Shown in pieces: positions 8,152 to 16,371 of a stretch of 64,000 bases of DNA. A model generated the notes under the pieces. It did no database searches. It was not told the origin of the DNA and worked only from the letters and a program-made list of their open reading frames with translations. Source of the stretch: DATBSK01 sp964532485 (lineage in GTDB: Bacteria; Actinomycetota; Acidimicrobiia; IMCC26256; PALSA-555); assembly GCA_964532485.1 (NCBI GenBank), contig CAZHKE010000006.1:42667-106666 (forward strand), read 5' to 3'. Each line of letters starts with the position of its first letter. Position 1 is the first letter of the stretch. A program made the translations under genes and the position numbers.

Positions 8152-9312
8152 GTGACGCTTGCCGCTGACCTCTACTGGGACCCCCTCGACACCGAGATCG
8201 ACGCCGATCCCTACGCGATCTGGCGGCGGATGCGGGACGAGGCGCCGGTGTACCGCAACGAGCGCTACGACTTCTGGGCTCTGTCCCGCTTCCATGACGT
8301 CGAGGCCGCTCACCGGGATCCGGCGACCTACAGCTCGGCACACGGCACGGTGCTCGAGATGATGACGCCCGAGCTGATGACCGACGTCATCATCAACATG
8401 GACCCGCCTCAGCACACAGAGCTGCGTGCGCTCGTGTCGCGGGCGTTCACTCCACGTCGCATCCGCGCGCTCGAGGAAAGGATCCGCGCCGTCTGCGCTG
8501 AGCTTCTCGACCCCCACGTCGGCTCGAGCGGGTTCGACTACGTCGCTGACTTCGGCGCCCAGCTGCCGTCGCGGGTGATCTCGATGCTGCTCGGCGTGCC
8601 CGAGCAGGAGCGGGAGGAGCAGCGCCAGAACATCGACCTCATCTTCCACATCGAGCCCGACGTCGGGATGTTCAACGATGTCTCGATCGGAGCGCGGCTC
8701 GCGCTTCAGGAGTACCTGGCCGGCCTCGCCGCGCGAAAGCGAGTCAAGCCTGGCGACGACCTCATCAGCCTCTTGTGCGAGCATCTCGACGACAACGAGC
8801 TGGCCACGTTCTGCAACCTGCTGTTCGCTGCAGGGACCGAGACCGTCGGGCGCTTGCTCGGAAACGCCGCGGTGGTGCTCGCGGAGGAGCCCGACCAGCG
8901 GGCGATCCTCGCTACCGATCCGGAGCTGTGCGCGAACGGTGTCGAGGAGCTGCTGCGCTACGAAGCGCCGTCGCCGGTGCAGGGGCGCTGGACCACCGAG
9001 AAGGTGACGGTGCACGGAGTCGAGATCCCCAAGGACTCGAAGGTGCTCCTGCTCACCGGTAGCGCGGGTCGCGACGAGCGCGTCTTCCCCGATCCCGACC
9101 GTTTCGACGTCCGCCGCACCATCGATCACCACCTGTCGTTCGGCTACGGCATCCACTTCTGCGTCGGCGCCTCCCTGGCTCGAATGGAGGGCAAGGTGGC
9201 GCTCGAGGAGACGCTGAAGCGCTTCCCGAGCTGGGAGGTCGAGCCCGGCGCAGCGGTGCGCCAGCACACCTCGACGGTGCGCGGATACCTGTCGGTGCCG
9301 ATCCGCGTGTGA
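8152..9312 (+). CDS. Cytochrome P450
   Basis: 386-residue soluble bacterial P450 that hydroxylates an unknown substrate using electrons from a ferredoxin. The I-helix oxygen-binding motif is FAAGTETV, the K-helix ExxR is EELLRYEAP, and the heme-binding loop is FGYGIHFCVGASLAR with the axial Cys. Length is slightly short but complete for the class. It is transcribed divergently from the amidohydrolase at 6750-8027 and stands alone. The GTG start is chosen for the TACGTT box just upstream; TTG 8143 would add three residues. No ferredoxin lies next to it; the only one in the window is at 37230. Confidence 0.93.
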   Translation: MTLAADLYWDPLDTEIDADPYAIWRRMRDEAPVYRNERYDFWALSRFHDVEAAHRDPATYSSAHGTVLEMMTPELMTDVIINMDPPQHTELRALVSRAFTPRRIRALEERIRAVCAELLDPHVGSSGFDYVADFGAQLPSRVISMLLGVPEQEREEQRQNIDLIFHIEPDVGMFNDVSIGARLALQEYLAGLAARKRVKPGDDLISLLCEHLDDNELATFCNLLFAAGTETVGRLLGNAAVVLAEEPDQRAILATDPELCANGVEELLRYEAPSPVQGRWTTEKVTVHGVEIPKDSKVLLLTGSAGRDERVFPDPDRFDVRRTIDHHLSFGYGIHFCVGASLARMEGKVALEETLKRFPSWEVEPGAAVRQHTSTVRGYLSVPIRV

Positions 9313-9330
9313 GCTGAGACGCCCCCGGCT

Positions 9331-10167
9331 CTACTGCTGAGCGACAAATGCCTCAGGGTCGAAGTCGAGGACGATGCGACCGGTGGTGATGCCCGAGATC
9401 GTGCCGCCGTCGGTGTTCACGTTCTCGCCCGAGATGTAGGAGGCCGCGTCGCTGTTGAGGAAGATCATCGGCCCCGCCTGCTCAGCCGGCGTCGAGCGGC
9501 GACCCATGCCCTGCGCGAAGAGGTCGATGATCTGTCCGCCTCCGGCGGCCTCCTCGAACGCCGGCATCATCGGTGTCTCGGTCGGGCCCGGGCTGATGCA
9601 GTTGAGGCGAATGCCCTTCGCGTTGAGGTCGACGGCGGCCTTCATCGTCCAGATGATGAGCGCCTCCTTCGACGGTGCGTACCCGCTGGCGATCTCGTCT
9701 GGGTGCGTCTCGCACCACGCCTTCGCCGACGCGAAGTCCGGCGTGTCGACGAGCTCCATCCACTTGGCGAGGTTCATCAGATACCCGCTCCCCGCGGTCG
9801 ACGCGATGCTGCAGACCGCACCGCCACGGGTCATGTGCGCAGAGACGCAGCCGGTCAGGTGACGCGCGGCGGCGAAGTTGACGAGCATCACGTCCACGTC
9901 GCTGAAGGCGACACCCGGCAGGCCGGCTGCATTGAACAACGCGTCGATCGTTCCACCGATGTTCTCGATCGCGGCTGTCGCGGCGTCGGGGTCGCGCAGG
10001 TCGACCGACTGGTGACTGGCGACGTCGATGGGAGGCTCCTTCAGGTCCAGCACGTGGATCTCGGCACCGAGATCGGCGAGCCCTTGGACCACGGCCGCGC
10101 CCATGCCCGCACCGCCCCCTCCGCTGACGACCACCCGCTTGCCCTCGTAGCTCAACGGACCCTTCAT
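9331..10167 (-). CDS. SDR-family oxidoreductase (3-alpha-HSD/carbonyl-reductase-like)
   Basis: 278-residue NAD(P)-dependent short-chain dehydrogenase. The nucleotide motif is VSGGGGAGMGAA, the active-site Ser lies in SIASTAGS and the YxxxK pair is YAPSK. An insertion before the active site (ELVDTPDFASAKAWCETHPD) is typical of 3-alpha-hydroxysteroid dehydrogenase/carbonyl reductase-type SDRs and also occurs in the SDR at 36381. The C-terminus NTDGGTISGI is standard. The ATG at 10167 has AAGGAG 7 bases upstream. It is divergent from the DapA-like gene, with a perfect palindrome between them. Confidence 0.88.
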   Translation of the reverse strand: MKGPLSYEGKRVVVSGGGGAGMGAAVVQGLADLGAEIHVLDLKEPPIDVASHQSVDLRDPDAATAAIENIGGTIDALFNAAGLPGVAFSDVDVMLVNFAAARHLTGCVSAHMTRGGAVCSIASTAGSGYLMNLAKWMELVDTPDFASAKAWCETHPDEIASGYAPSKEALIIWTMKAAVDLNAKGIRLNCISPGPTETPMMPAFEEAAGGGQIIDLFAQGMGRRSTPAEQAGPMIFLNSDAASYISGENVNTDGGTISGITTGRIVLDFDPEAFVAQQ

Positions 10168-10206
10168 CGATGTGCTCCTTGACCATCTCGACGGCACGCC
10201 GATATC

Positions 10207-10219
10207 TTACTCTGAGTAA
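10207..10219. promoter_or_regulatory. Perfect palindrome, candidate operator of a divergent promoter
   Basis: TTACTC-T-GAGTAA is a perfect 6-1-6 inverted repeat centred in the 76-base gap between the SDR (start 10167, minus) and the DapA-like gene (start 10244, plus). Its AT-rich character and position suggest a repressor operator covering both promoters. I saw no second copy in the window and no regulator gene next to it. Confidence 0.45.
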
Positions 10220-10243
10220 CTAATCCGTCTCGGGGGGTGTGTG

Positions 10244-11281
10244 ATGGTTTCGGCGCGAGATGCTCGAGACTGGGCGGCGAGCGGAGGGTTGCACGGAATC
10301 GGCAACTCGCTCTACACACCGTTCAGCGGCCCGCACGGAGACGAGATCGACTGGGACGCGTACCGCACGCTCGTGCGCTACTGCGTCGGTCCGCTCGACC
10401 ACGACATGTTGTGGCTCACCAGCGGGGTCGCGGAGTGGTGGTCGCTCACCATGGACGAGCGCAAGAAGCTCGTCGAGGTGGCGATCGAGGAAGCACGCGC
10501 CATCAAGCCCGACGTCGTCATCCAAGCGTGCACCGGCACCGCCTCGTCGAAGGAGTCGCTCGAGCTCACGTTGCACGCGCAAGAGCACGGCGCGGACATG
10601 TGCGTCCTGCAGACCCCACCGATGGAGGTCCACAACGGCGAGGGCGTGCTGCGCTTCTTCGAGTACGTCGCCGAGCGCACCGACATCGCTCTCGGCATGT
10701 TCAACGCGCCCGCGTCGGGCTACCTGCTCACCGCGCAGGAGATGGCCGACATCCACCACCGCATCCCTGCGGTGATCTCGGTGAAGGAGGGTCACATGGA
10801 CAGCTTCATGACGTCCGCGATCCTCCATGCCCTCGCTCCCGAGCTCGTCATCTGGGAGTGCGACCTCATCGTGTACCGGGCGGGCTGGCTGCAGCAGGGC
10901 ATCGTGACTCCCGCCCAGCTCGGCACGGTGGGCTACCTCTACGAGACGCCGCAGAACAAGTGGTACACGCAGTACTGGGAGCTGATCTGGGAGGACAGGA
11001 TCGCCGACGCCATCGCCTTCGCCGAGGAGTCCGGGTTGGACGAGTTCCAGGGCGCCATCGGCCGCTGGTTCGGCGAGTACCCCGGGCGCCCCGGCTACCT
11101 CACCCACTGGGGTGAGGCCCTCAAGGTCGCCGCCGACGCACTGGGTCTTCCCGTCGGAGACTACGGGCGGTCGCGACCTCCGCAGGCGCTACTACCCGAG
11201 GAGGGCAAGCTCCAGACCCGGGCCGGCTACGAGAAGTTCGGTCTGATCGGAGCGGCGGCCGACGCGCTCGCAGCGCGCTGA
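10244..11281 (+). CDS. Dihydrodipicolinate synthase/N-acetylneuraminate lyase family protein
   Basis: 345-residue class-I aldolase fold (DapA family). The Schiff-base lysine is present in VISVKEGHMD. Two family motifs are altered: the usual GTTGE substrate loop reads SGVAEWWSLT, and the Tyr of the YNxP motif is Phe (MFNAPASGY). It is therefore not a lysine-pathway DapA; a catabolic aldolase or hydratase of the superfamily is likely. The protein has a C-terminal extension beyond about 300 residues. ATG 10244 is preferred over GTG 10241 because a G-run lies six bases before it. It probably forms an operon with the CaiB gene 85 bases downstream. Confidence 0.8.
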   Translation: MVSARDARDWAASGGLHGIGNSLYTPFSGPHGDEIDWDAYRTLVRYCVGPLDHDMLWLTSGVAEWWSLTMDERKKLVEVAIEEARAIKPDVVIQACTGTASSKESLELTLHAQEHGADMCVLQTPPMEVHNGEGVLRFFEYVAERTDIALGMFNAPASGYLLTAQEMADIHHRIPAVISVKEGHMDSFMTSAILHALAPELVIWECDLIVYRAGWLQQGIVTPAQLGTVGYLYETPQNKWYTQYWELIWEDRIADAIAFAEESGLDEFQGAIGRWFGEYPGRPGYLTHWGEALKVAADALGLPVGDYGRSRPPQALLPEEGKLQTRAGYEKFGLIGAAADALAAR

Positions 11282-11366
11282 GCTGCCGTTCATCCACGAA
11301 CCTGCAAGACGCGCGACTGCGATGACCCGGCCGCGTGCAGACCGTCCAGCCTGAGGAGGCTTCGAA

Positions 11367-12593
11367 GTGCATCTGCCGATGAAGGGCGTCACGGTCCTCG
11401 AAGTGGCGCAGTTCACCTTCACGCCCGCAGCGGGAGCGATCCTCGCCGAGTGGGGCGCCGACGTGATCAAGGTCGAGCACGCGGTGACCGGCGATGCACA
11501 GCGAGGGTTGAGCATCGGGAGCTACGCCGCCGGGACGAACTCGTTCCTGCCGCTGATGGAGCACCCGAACCGCGGCAAGCGAAGCATCGGGCTCGCCCTC
11601 GAGACTCCCGGCGGGCACGACGTGCTGATGAAGCTCGTGAGCGAGGCCGACGTCTTCTTGACCAACTTCCTCCCTGATGCGCGGCGCCGGCTCGAGATCG
11701 AGGTCGAGCACGTGCGCGAGGTGAACCCGGACATCATCTACGTACGCGGGAGCGGCCACGGTCAGCGGGGTCCCGACGCGGAGAAGGGCGGCTACGACGG
11801 ATCCGCGTTCTGGTGCCGAGGAGGTAGCGCGTGGAGCGCGACCCCGCCGGACAGCCCTCGTCCCATCGCGATGCCCGGTGGTGCCTACGGCGACTCGATC
11901 GGCGGCATGACCATCGCCGGCGGCATCGCGGCCGCCCTCTTCGGCCGGGCCGCAACGGGGGAGACGTCCGTCGTCGACGTCTCCCTGCTCGGCGTCGGCA
12001 TGTGGGCGATGGGCCTCAACATGTCGATCACCCTCGCCACCGGCCACAACATCCCGCCGGCACCGCTGACCGAGCCGGCTGCGGCGATCGCGAACCCGCT
12101 CATCGGAGCCTTCCGGACCTCGGATGATCGCTGGGTCAACCTGAACATGCTGCAACCGGGCCGGTACTTCGAGGACACGTGCCGGCACCTGGGGATCGAG
12201 CACCTGCTCGACGACGAGCGGTTCGCGACGGCCCAGGGAATCATGGACCACACCCAGGAGATCCTCGGGGTGATCAGCGACGCCTTCGCGCAGAAGCCGT
12301 TCTCCTACTGGGTCGAGCAGCTGAGCACGCTCGATGGTCAGTGGGCGCCGGAGTGGAACCTCGTCGAGCTCGCCGAGGATCCCCAAGTGGACGCCAACGG
12401 CTACCTCGTCGAGCTCGCCGACGCCGAGGGAAATCCACAACGCCTGGTGGCCAACCCCGTGCAGTTCGACGAGCAGCCACCCGCCGGGATGATCGGACCC
12501 GGGTTCGCCGAACACACCGATCAGATCCTGCGCGACCTCGGGTGCACCGACGAGGAGATCATCCAGCTCAAGATCGACGGCGCCTGCACCTGA
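11367..12593 (+). CDS. CaiB/BaiF (class III) CoA-transferase
   Basis: 408-residue formyl-CoA-transferase-family protein that moves CoA between acids. Family segments include the N-terminal LEVAQFTFTPAAGAILAEWGADVIKVE, NRGKRSIGLAL and the catalytic aspartate in AYGDSIGGM. The C-terminal HTDQILRDLG is typical. The GTG at 11367 has GAGGAGG seven bases upstream; the next ATG (11379) would lose that spacing. It lies downstream of the DapA-like gene and shares its direction. Donor and acceptor acids are unknown. One of five CaiB proteins in the window and closest in layout to the one at 32523 (shared FWCRGG segment). Confidence 0.9.
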   Translation: MHLPMKGVTVLEVAQFTFTPAAGAILAEWGADVIKVEHAVTGDAQRGLSIGSYAAGTNSFLPLMEHPNRGKRSIGLALETPGGHDVLMKLVSEADVFLTNFLPDARRRLEIEVEHVREVNPDIIYVRGSGHGQRGPDAEKGGYDGSAFWCRGGSAWSATPPDSPRPIAMPGGAYGDSIGGMTIAGGIAAALFGRAATGETSVVDVSLLGVGMWAMGLNMSITLATGHNIPPAPLTEPAAAIANPLIGAFRTSDDRWVNLNMLQPGRYFEDTCRHLGIEHLLDDERFATAQGIMDHTQEILGVISDAFAQKPFSYWVEQLSTLDGQWAPEWNLVELAEDPQVDANGYLVELADAEGNPQRLVANPVQFDEQPPAGMIGPGFAEHTDQILRDLGCTDEEIIQLKIDGACT

Positions 12594-12611
12594 GCCACCC
12601 GCGCGCGGCAG

Positions 12612-13769
12612 CTACGACATCGGCGTGACCTCGGCGGGGTCGAAGCCGAAGACCTCGAGTGCGTTCTCCCGGAACACACGACGGGCGATCGCTCGGTCGT
12701 CGATCAGGTTCGCCTGCCGATCGACGATCTCGCGCGAATGTGGGTACGTGCCCTCTTCGTGCGGGAAGTCGTTGCCCCACATCAGCGTGGTCTCGCCCGT
12801 GTGCACGAGGTTGTGGATTCCGATCGAGTCGCTCTGGAACGTCGAGTGGATCTGACGCCGGGCGTAGTAGCTCGGCGGGTGCGCGAGGTCCGGGTACACC
12901 GACGGATTGCCGGACCTGCTCCCGAAGTCGCGGAACTCGTCGTACTTGCGGAAGGCGACGTTGTAGTAGTCCATCGTCTCCATCGTCCACGCGAGCCAGC
13001 CCGTGTTGTACTCGATGAACACCACGTGCATCCCTGGCCGGTCGGCGAGCACACCGGACGTCGAGAGCAACGTCGCGACTTGGGGAGCCATCGTCTGGAG
13101 GTACATCAAGTTGGCGACGGCGGCGCCAGGGCCGCGGTAGTGGACCATCTCATGGCCGGTCCCCTGGTGCATCACCACGGGAAGGCCCGTCCCCGCGATC
13201 AGATCCCACAACGGCCGCCACGAAGCGTGGTTCCACATCGGCGTGACGATCGCCGGGAGCATGATGGCGCCCAACCCGAGCTCGGCGATGAAGGTCGCTT
13301 CCGCGATCGCCATCTCGACGTCCCACGTGGGTACGAGGCCGGCGCAGCAGAACCGGGGCGACCGCCGATGCAGCTGGTCGTGGATCCACTCGTTGTAGAT
13401 GCGACAGCTCGCCTTGCCCCCCTCGGGGCTCTCGAGCATCCAGACCTGGAGCCCGATGGTCGGGAAGATGCACTCGGCGGCGACGCCGTCGGCGCGCATG
13501 ACGTCGATTCGCTTGTCGGGGTCGAGCACCGCGAGGCGATCGGCCTCGGCCTGCATGCTCTGCTGGAACGCGTGCTGGCCGTCGAAGACCAGCTGCCAGC
13601 TCCCGTCTTCCCCGGACTCGAGGCCACGCATCGCCTGCTCCCGCAACGACGGCGGCAGGTTCGACGACCAGAGGTCGCGCGGTTCGTTGACGTGCGAGTC
13701 GGCCGAGATCATGCCGATCGTGGAGATCGCGCCCTCTGCCGCCTGCGCTCCTGGGTCCGTCTTCGTCAT
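12612..13769 (-). CDS. Amidohydrolase-2 family protein
   Basis: 385-residue TIM-barrel amidohydrolase. The metal-binding start is ISADSHVNEPRDLW (D-x-H), followed by VVMHQGTGHE, FIEYNTGWL and WGNDFPHEEGTYP in place of the paralogous CDYPH motif. It shares the family with 6750, 15208, 17552 and 57909 but is clearly diverged. It is the second gene after the P450 at 13803-15047 (33-base gap), so oxidation and cleavage or decarboxylation of one substrate may be linked. Its 3' end faces the CaiB gene at 11367-12593 with only 18 bases between. The reaction is not predictable. Confidence 0.83.
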   Translation of the reverse strand: MTKTDPGAQAAEGAISTIGMISADSHVNEPRDLWSSNLPPSLREQAMRGLESGEDGSWQLVFDGQHAFQQSMQAEADRLAVLDPDKRIDVMRADGVAAECIFPTIGLQVWMLESPEGGKASCRIYNEWIHDQLHRRSPRFCCAGLVPTWDVEMAIAEATFIAELGLGAIMLPAIVTPMWNHASWRPLWDLIAGTGLPVVMHQGTGHEMVHYRGPGAAVANLMYLQTMAPQVATLLSTSGVLADRPGMHVVFIEYNTGWLAWTMETMDYYNVAFRKYDEFRDFGSRSGNPSVYPDLAHPPSYYARRQIHSTFQSDSIGIHNLVHTGETTLMWGNDFPHEEGTYPHSREIVDRQANLIDDRAIARRVFRENALEVFGFDPAEVTPMS

Positions 13770-13802
13770 ATGGCGACTCCTCTCGGGCCGACGATTCGTG
13801 GT

Positions 13803-15047
13803 CTACGTCGCGAGCTCGATCACAAGGGGGAGCTCGACGAGCCGACGAATCATGAGGCTCTTGTGGTGCTCCAGTCTGGTGTCGGTCTCCTCGATGGTGA
13901 AGGAGGAGGTACGGGTCAACAGGCGCTCGAACGTGATCCTCGCCTCGATGCGGGCGAGGGGAGCGCCCAGGCAGAGGTGGATGCCCCAGCCGAAGCCGAC
14001 GTGTTGGCGCGCGTTGGGCCGGTCGAGATCGATGTCCTCCGGGCGCTCGAACGCGCCCGGATCTCGGTTCGCGGCAGGCCAGACGAGCACCGCGCGCGCC
14101 CCGGCCGGGATCGTCGTCCCACCGAGGATCGTGTCGCGGGTGGTCCGGCGGTAATGGCCCCGAAAGGGCGGGTCGATCCGGAGCGCCTCTTCGACGAACG
14201 TGGGGATCAGCGACGGCTCGTCACGCAGGCGCTGCTGGAGGACAGGCTGCTCCGCCAGGATGCGGGCGCCCGTGCCGAGCAGGCTCGTCGTCGACTCGCC
14301 CCCGGCGGAGATGAGGGTCCCCAAGATGGCGAACACCTCGCCCTCGCTGAGCTCGCCGGCCTCTACGGCCTGCGCACAGGTTCCGATCACGGTCGAGGTG
14401 TTCGGCGTCGAGCTGGCTCGAGCGGCCAGGAAGGCGTCGAGCACGGGGCCGAACTCCGCCATCGCTGTGAGCAACGTCGGGCGCAGCTCCTCGGTGACGA
14501 AGCCGCCGATCGCCTCGACGGAGGAGTAGCCCTGCGCCTTGAGCGTGGGCGCGTGCTCGTCGGCGACGCCGAGCAGGCGGGTCACCATGAGCATCGGCAA
14601 CGGCTCGGCGACGTCGGCCATCCACTCGAGGCGGCCGGCGGGCAGGAGTCGATCCAGCGCGTCGTCGACGAGCGCGCGGAACTCTGACTCCCGGGACGCC
14701 ATCACGGCCGTGGTGAACAACGGGGTCAATATCTTGCGCTGTCGGGTGTGATCCGGGGGGTCCGCGGTCGCCAGCGCGCTGCCCATGTCGTCCATCTCGC
14801 CCGCGTTGCCCAGCACGTCGACCAGCTCGGCGGTTCCGTCCTCTGCCAGGTGCAGGAACTCGGTGCTGGAGCTCGAGTAGGTCTTGGTGTTCGCCACTAC
14901 TTCGTGGATCAGGTCCATCCTCGTCACAAGGAATGCGTCGGTGCCAGGGACCTGGTGAACCGGATCGGTCTCCCGCAGCTGCGCGAAGTAGCTGTGAGGT
15001 TCTTCGACCGTTCTCGGATCGAAGAGCGGGTCGATCGTGGTCGCCAC
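13803..15047 (-). CDS. Cytochrome P450
   Basis: 414-residue P450. The I-helix motif is LISAGGESTTS, ExxR is EEALRIDPP, and the heme loop is FGWGIHLCLGAPLAR. The GTG at 15047 (VATTIDPLFDP) is preceded by GAGGAG at seven bases; longer readings of this frame would run into the divergent gene at 15208. The heme loop with GAPLAR is typical of CYP107/CYP125-like bacterial enzymes, but substrate class is uncertain. It is first in a minus-strand unit with the amidohydrolase at 12612, and the shared CTTTTCTAT promoter element lies upstream. Confidence 0.93.
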   Translation of the reverse strand: MATTIDPLFDPRTVEEPHSYFAQLRETDPVHQVPGTDAFLVTRMDLIHEVVANTKTYSSSSTEFLHLAEDGTAELVDVLGNAGEMDDMGSALATADPPDHTRQRKILTPLFTTAVMASRESEFRALVDDALDRLLPAGRLEWMADVAEPLPMLMVTRLLGVADEHAPTLKAQGYSSVEAIGGFVTEELRPTLLTAMAEFGPVLDAFLAARASSTPNTSTVIGTCAQAVEAGELSEGEVFAILGTLISAGGESTTSLLGTGARILAEQPVLQQRLRDEPSLIPTFVEEALRIDPPFRGHYRRTTRDTILGGTTIPAGARAVLVWPAANRDPGAFERPEDIDLDRPNARQHVGFGWGIHLCLGAPLARIEARITFERLLTRTSSFTIEETDTRLEHHKSLMIRRLVELPLVIELAT

Positions 15048-15108
15048 ACGACTCTCCTCACCTCGCGCGGACGGAGGGGCGTGCAACCCATCGCACACGC
15101 CGCCCCAG

Positions 15109-15138
15109 CACCCTAATTTGAAACAGCATAGAAAAGCC
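15109..15138 (-). promoter_or_regulatory. Conserved promoter/operator element, copy A (CTTTTCTAT type)
   Basis: On the minus strand the element begins GGCTTTTCTAT, then after six bases TCAAA and TTAGGGTG, where TAGGGT (15110-15115) is a likely -10. It drives the P450 at 13803-15047. The same arrangement occurs at 19830 and 30244. Both flanks of the element are conserved while the five central bases vary, as expected of a protein-binding site overlapping a promoter. Confidence 0.55.
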
Positions 15139-15207
15139 ACAGGGGGGTCGACCAGAGTTGGTGACGAGGTATAGAAAAGGACGGGTCGAGCGTCCGAGGA
15201 GGCGAGC

Positions 15208-16371
15208 GTGGCAGAAGAGCCCGGGCTGCGGTACGTCGACTCGGACGGGCACATCCTCGAGCATCCAACCGGGATGTTGGACTACGCCGAGGCGGAGTAC
15301 CGCGACCGCATCTGGCACATCGAGACCGCCGAGGACGGCGAGGAGACGGTCGTCTTCAACGGCACCCGGACGCCGGCGAACCTCCACGCGGCGGCCGGGA
15401 CGGCCGGGATGAGCGACGAGGATCGGGCCAGGGCGTTCCGCGGGGAGATGCGGTACACCGAGGTGCGTCCAGCGGCCTACAACGCCAAGGCTCGTCTGCA
15501 GGACATGGACCAGGACGGCATCGACCTGGCGGTCCTGTACCCGACGATGCTGCTGGCGCTCCAGAGCATCACCGACGTTCCCTTCACGGTCGCCCAGGCG
15601 CGTGCGTACAACGGTTGGGCTTCCGATCACACCCTGGAGGGTGAGGGTCGAATCTTCGCCGCGGGTGCGGTTCCCGCGATGCACGCGCCGGAGGATGTGC
15701 AGGGTGTCGCCGATGAGATCCGGCGGGTCGCGACCCTGCCCGGGATGGTGTCGGTCTTCATGCGTCCGAACCCCGCGGTCGACTGGCGACCGCTCAACGA
15801 CGCGGTGTACGACCCGATCTGGCAGGCCGCCGAGGAAACGGGGTTGCCGATCGCCATGCATCCGTTCCTGGCGCCGGACCTGCCAGGAGCGTCGCTCGGG
15901 CTGCGGATCGGTGACAAGGGGCTGTTGTTCAGCCAGGCGCTGGCCAACCCCGTCGACGTGATGGCGGCGATCATGTGGACGACCGCCGGCGGGGTGTGCG
16001 AGCGATTCCCGGGCTGCAGGTTGATCTTCCTCGAGGCCAACGGCGGCTGGATCGTCCCGTGGCTGGAGCGGCTCGACCACCACGTGGACAAGTTCCAGTG
16101 GGAGGTGGGGGACCTGAAGCTCTCCCCGTCGGAGTACTTCCGTCGACAGTGCTGGATCAGCTTCGACCCCGACGAGTCCATGCTGGCTTTCACCGCGCAC
16201 TCGCCGCTGGTCGGCGCGGAGCGCATCATCTGGGCGTCGGACTACCCGCACCCCGACGCCAAGTTCCCGGGCGTCACCGATGAGCTGACCGAAGCCCTCG
16301 AGGGCTTGACCCTCGAGCAACAGCAGGCCATCACCTCCGAGAGCGCCATCGCCCTCTACCGCATCGGTTGA
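15208..16371 (+). CDS. Amidohydrolase-2 family protein
   Basis: 387-residue metal-dependent amidohydrolase. Motifs are YVDSDGHILEHP (D-x-H), IAMHPFLAPD, FLEANGGWIVPWLERLDHH and WASDYPHPDAKFPG. The latter two are well conserved in decarboxylase-like members, although hydrolysis cannot be excluded. The GTG start has GAGGAGG five bases upstream. Divergent from the P450 at 13803. Its last 16 bases overlap the 3' end of the convergent DapB-like gene at 16356, an unusual tail-to-tail overlap. Confidence 0.85.
   Translation: MAEEPGLRYVDSDGHILEHPTGMLDYAEAEYRDRIWHIETAEDGEETVVFNGTRTPANLHAAAGTAGMSDEDRARAFRGEMRYTEVRPAAYNAKARLQDMDQDGIDLAVLYPTMLLALQSITDVPFTVAQARAYNGWASDHTLEGEGRIFAAGAVPAMHAPEDVQGVADEIRRVATLPGMVSVFMRPNPAVDWRPLNDAVYDPIWQAAEETGLPIAMHPFLAPDLPGASLGLRIGDKGLLFSQALANPVDVMAAIMWTTAGGVCERFPGCRLIFLEANGGWIVPWLERLDHHVDKFQWEVGDLKLSPSEYFRRQCWISFDPDESMLAFTAHSPLVGAERIIWASDYPHPDAKFPGVTDELTEALEGLTLEQQQAITSESAIALYRIG

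Noticed and set aside
12738..14687. 649-codon plus-strand frame
   Set aside because: It lies antisense to an amidohydrolase and a P450, both with intact motifs, and has biased composition.
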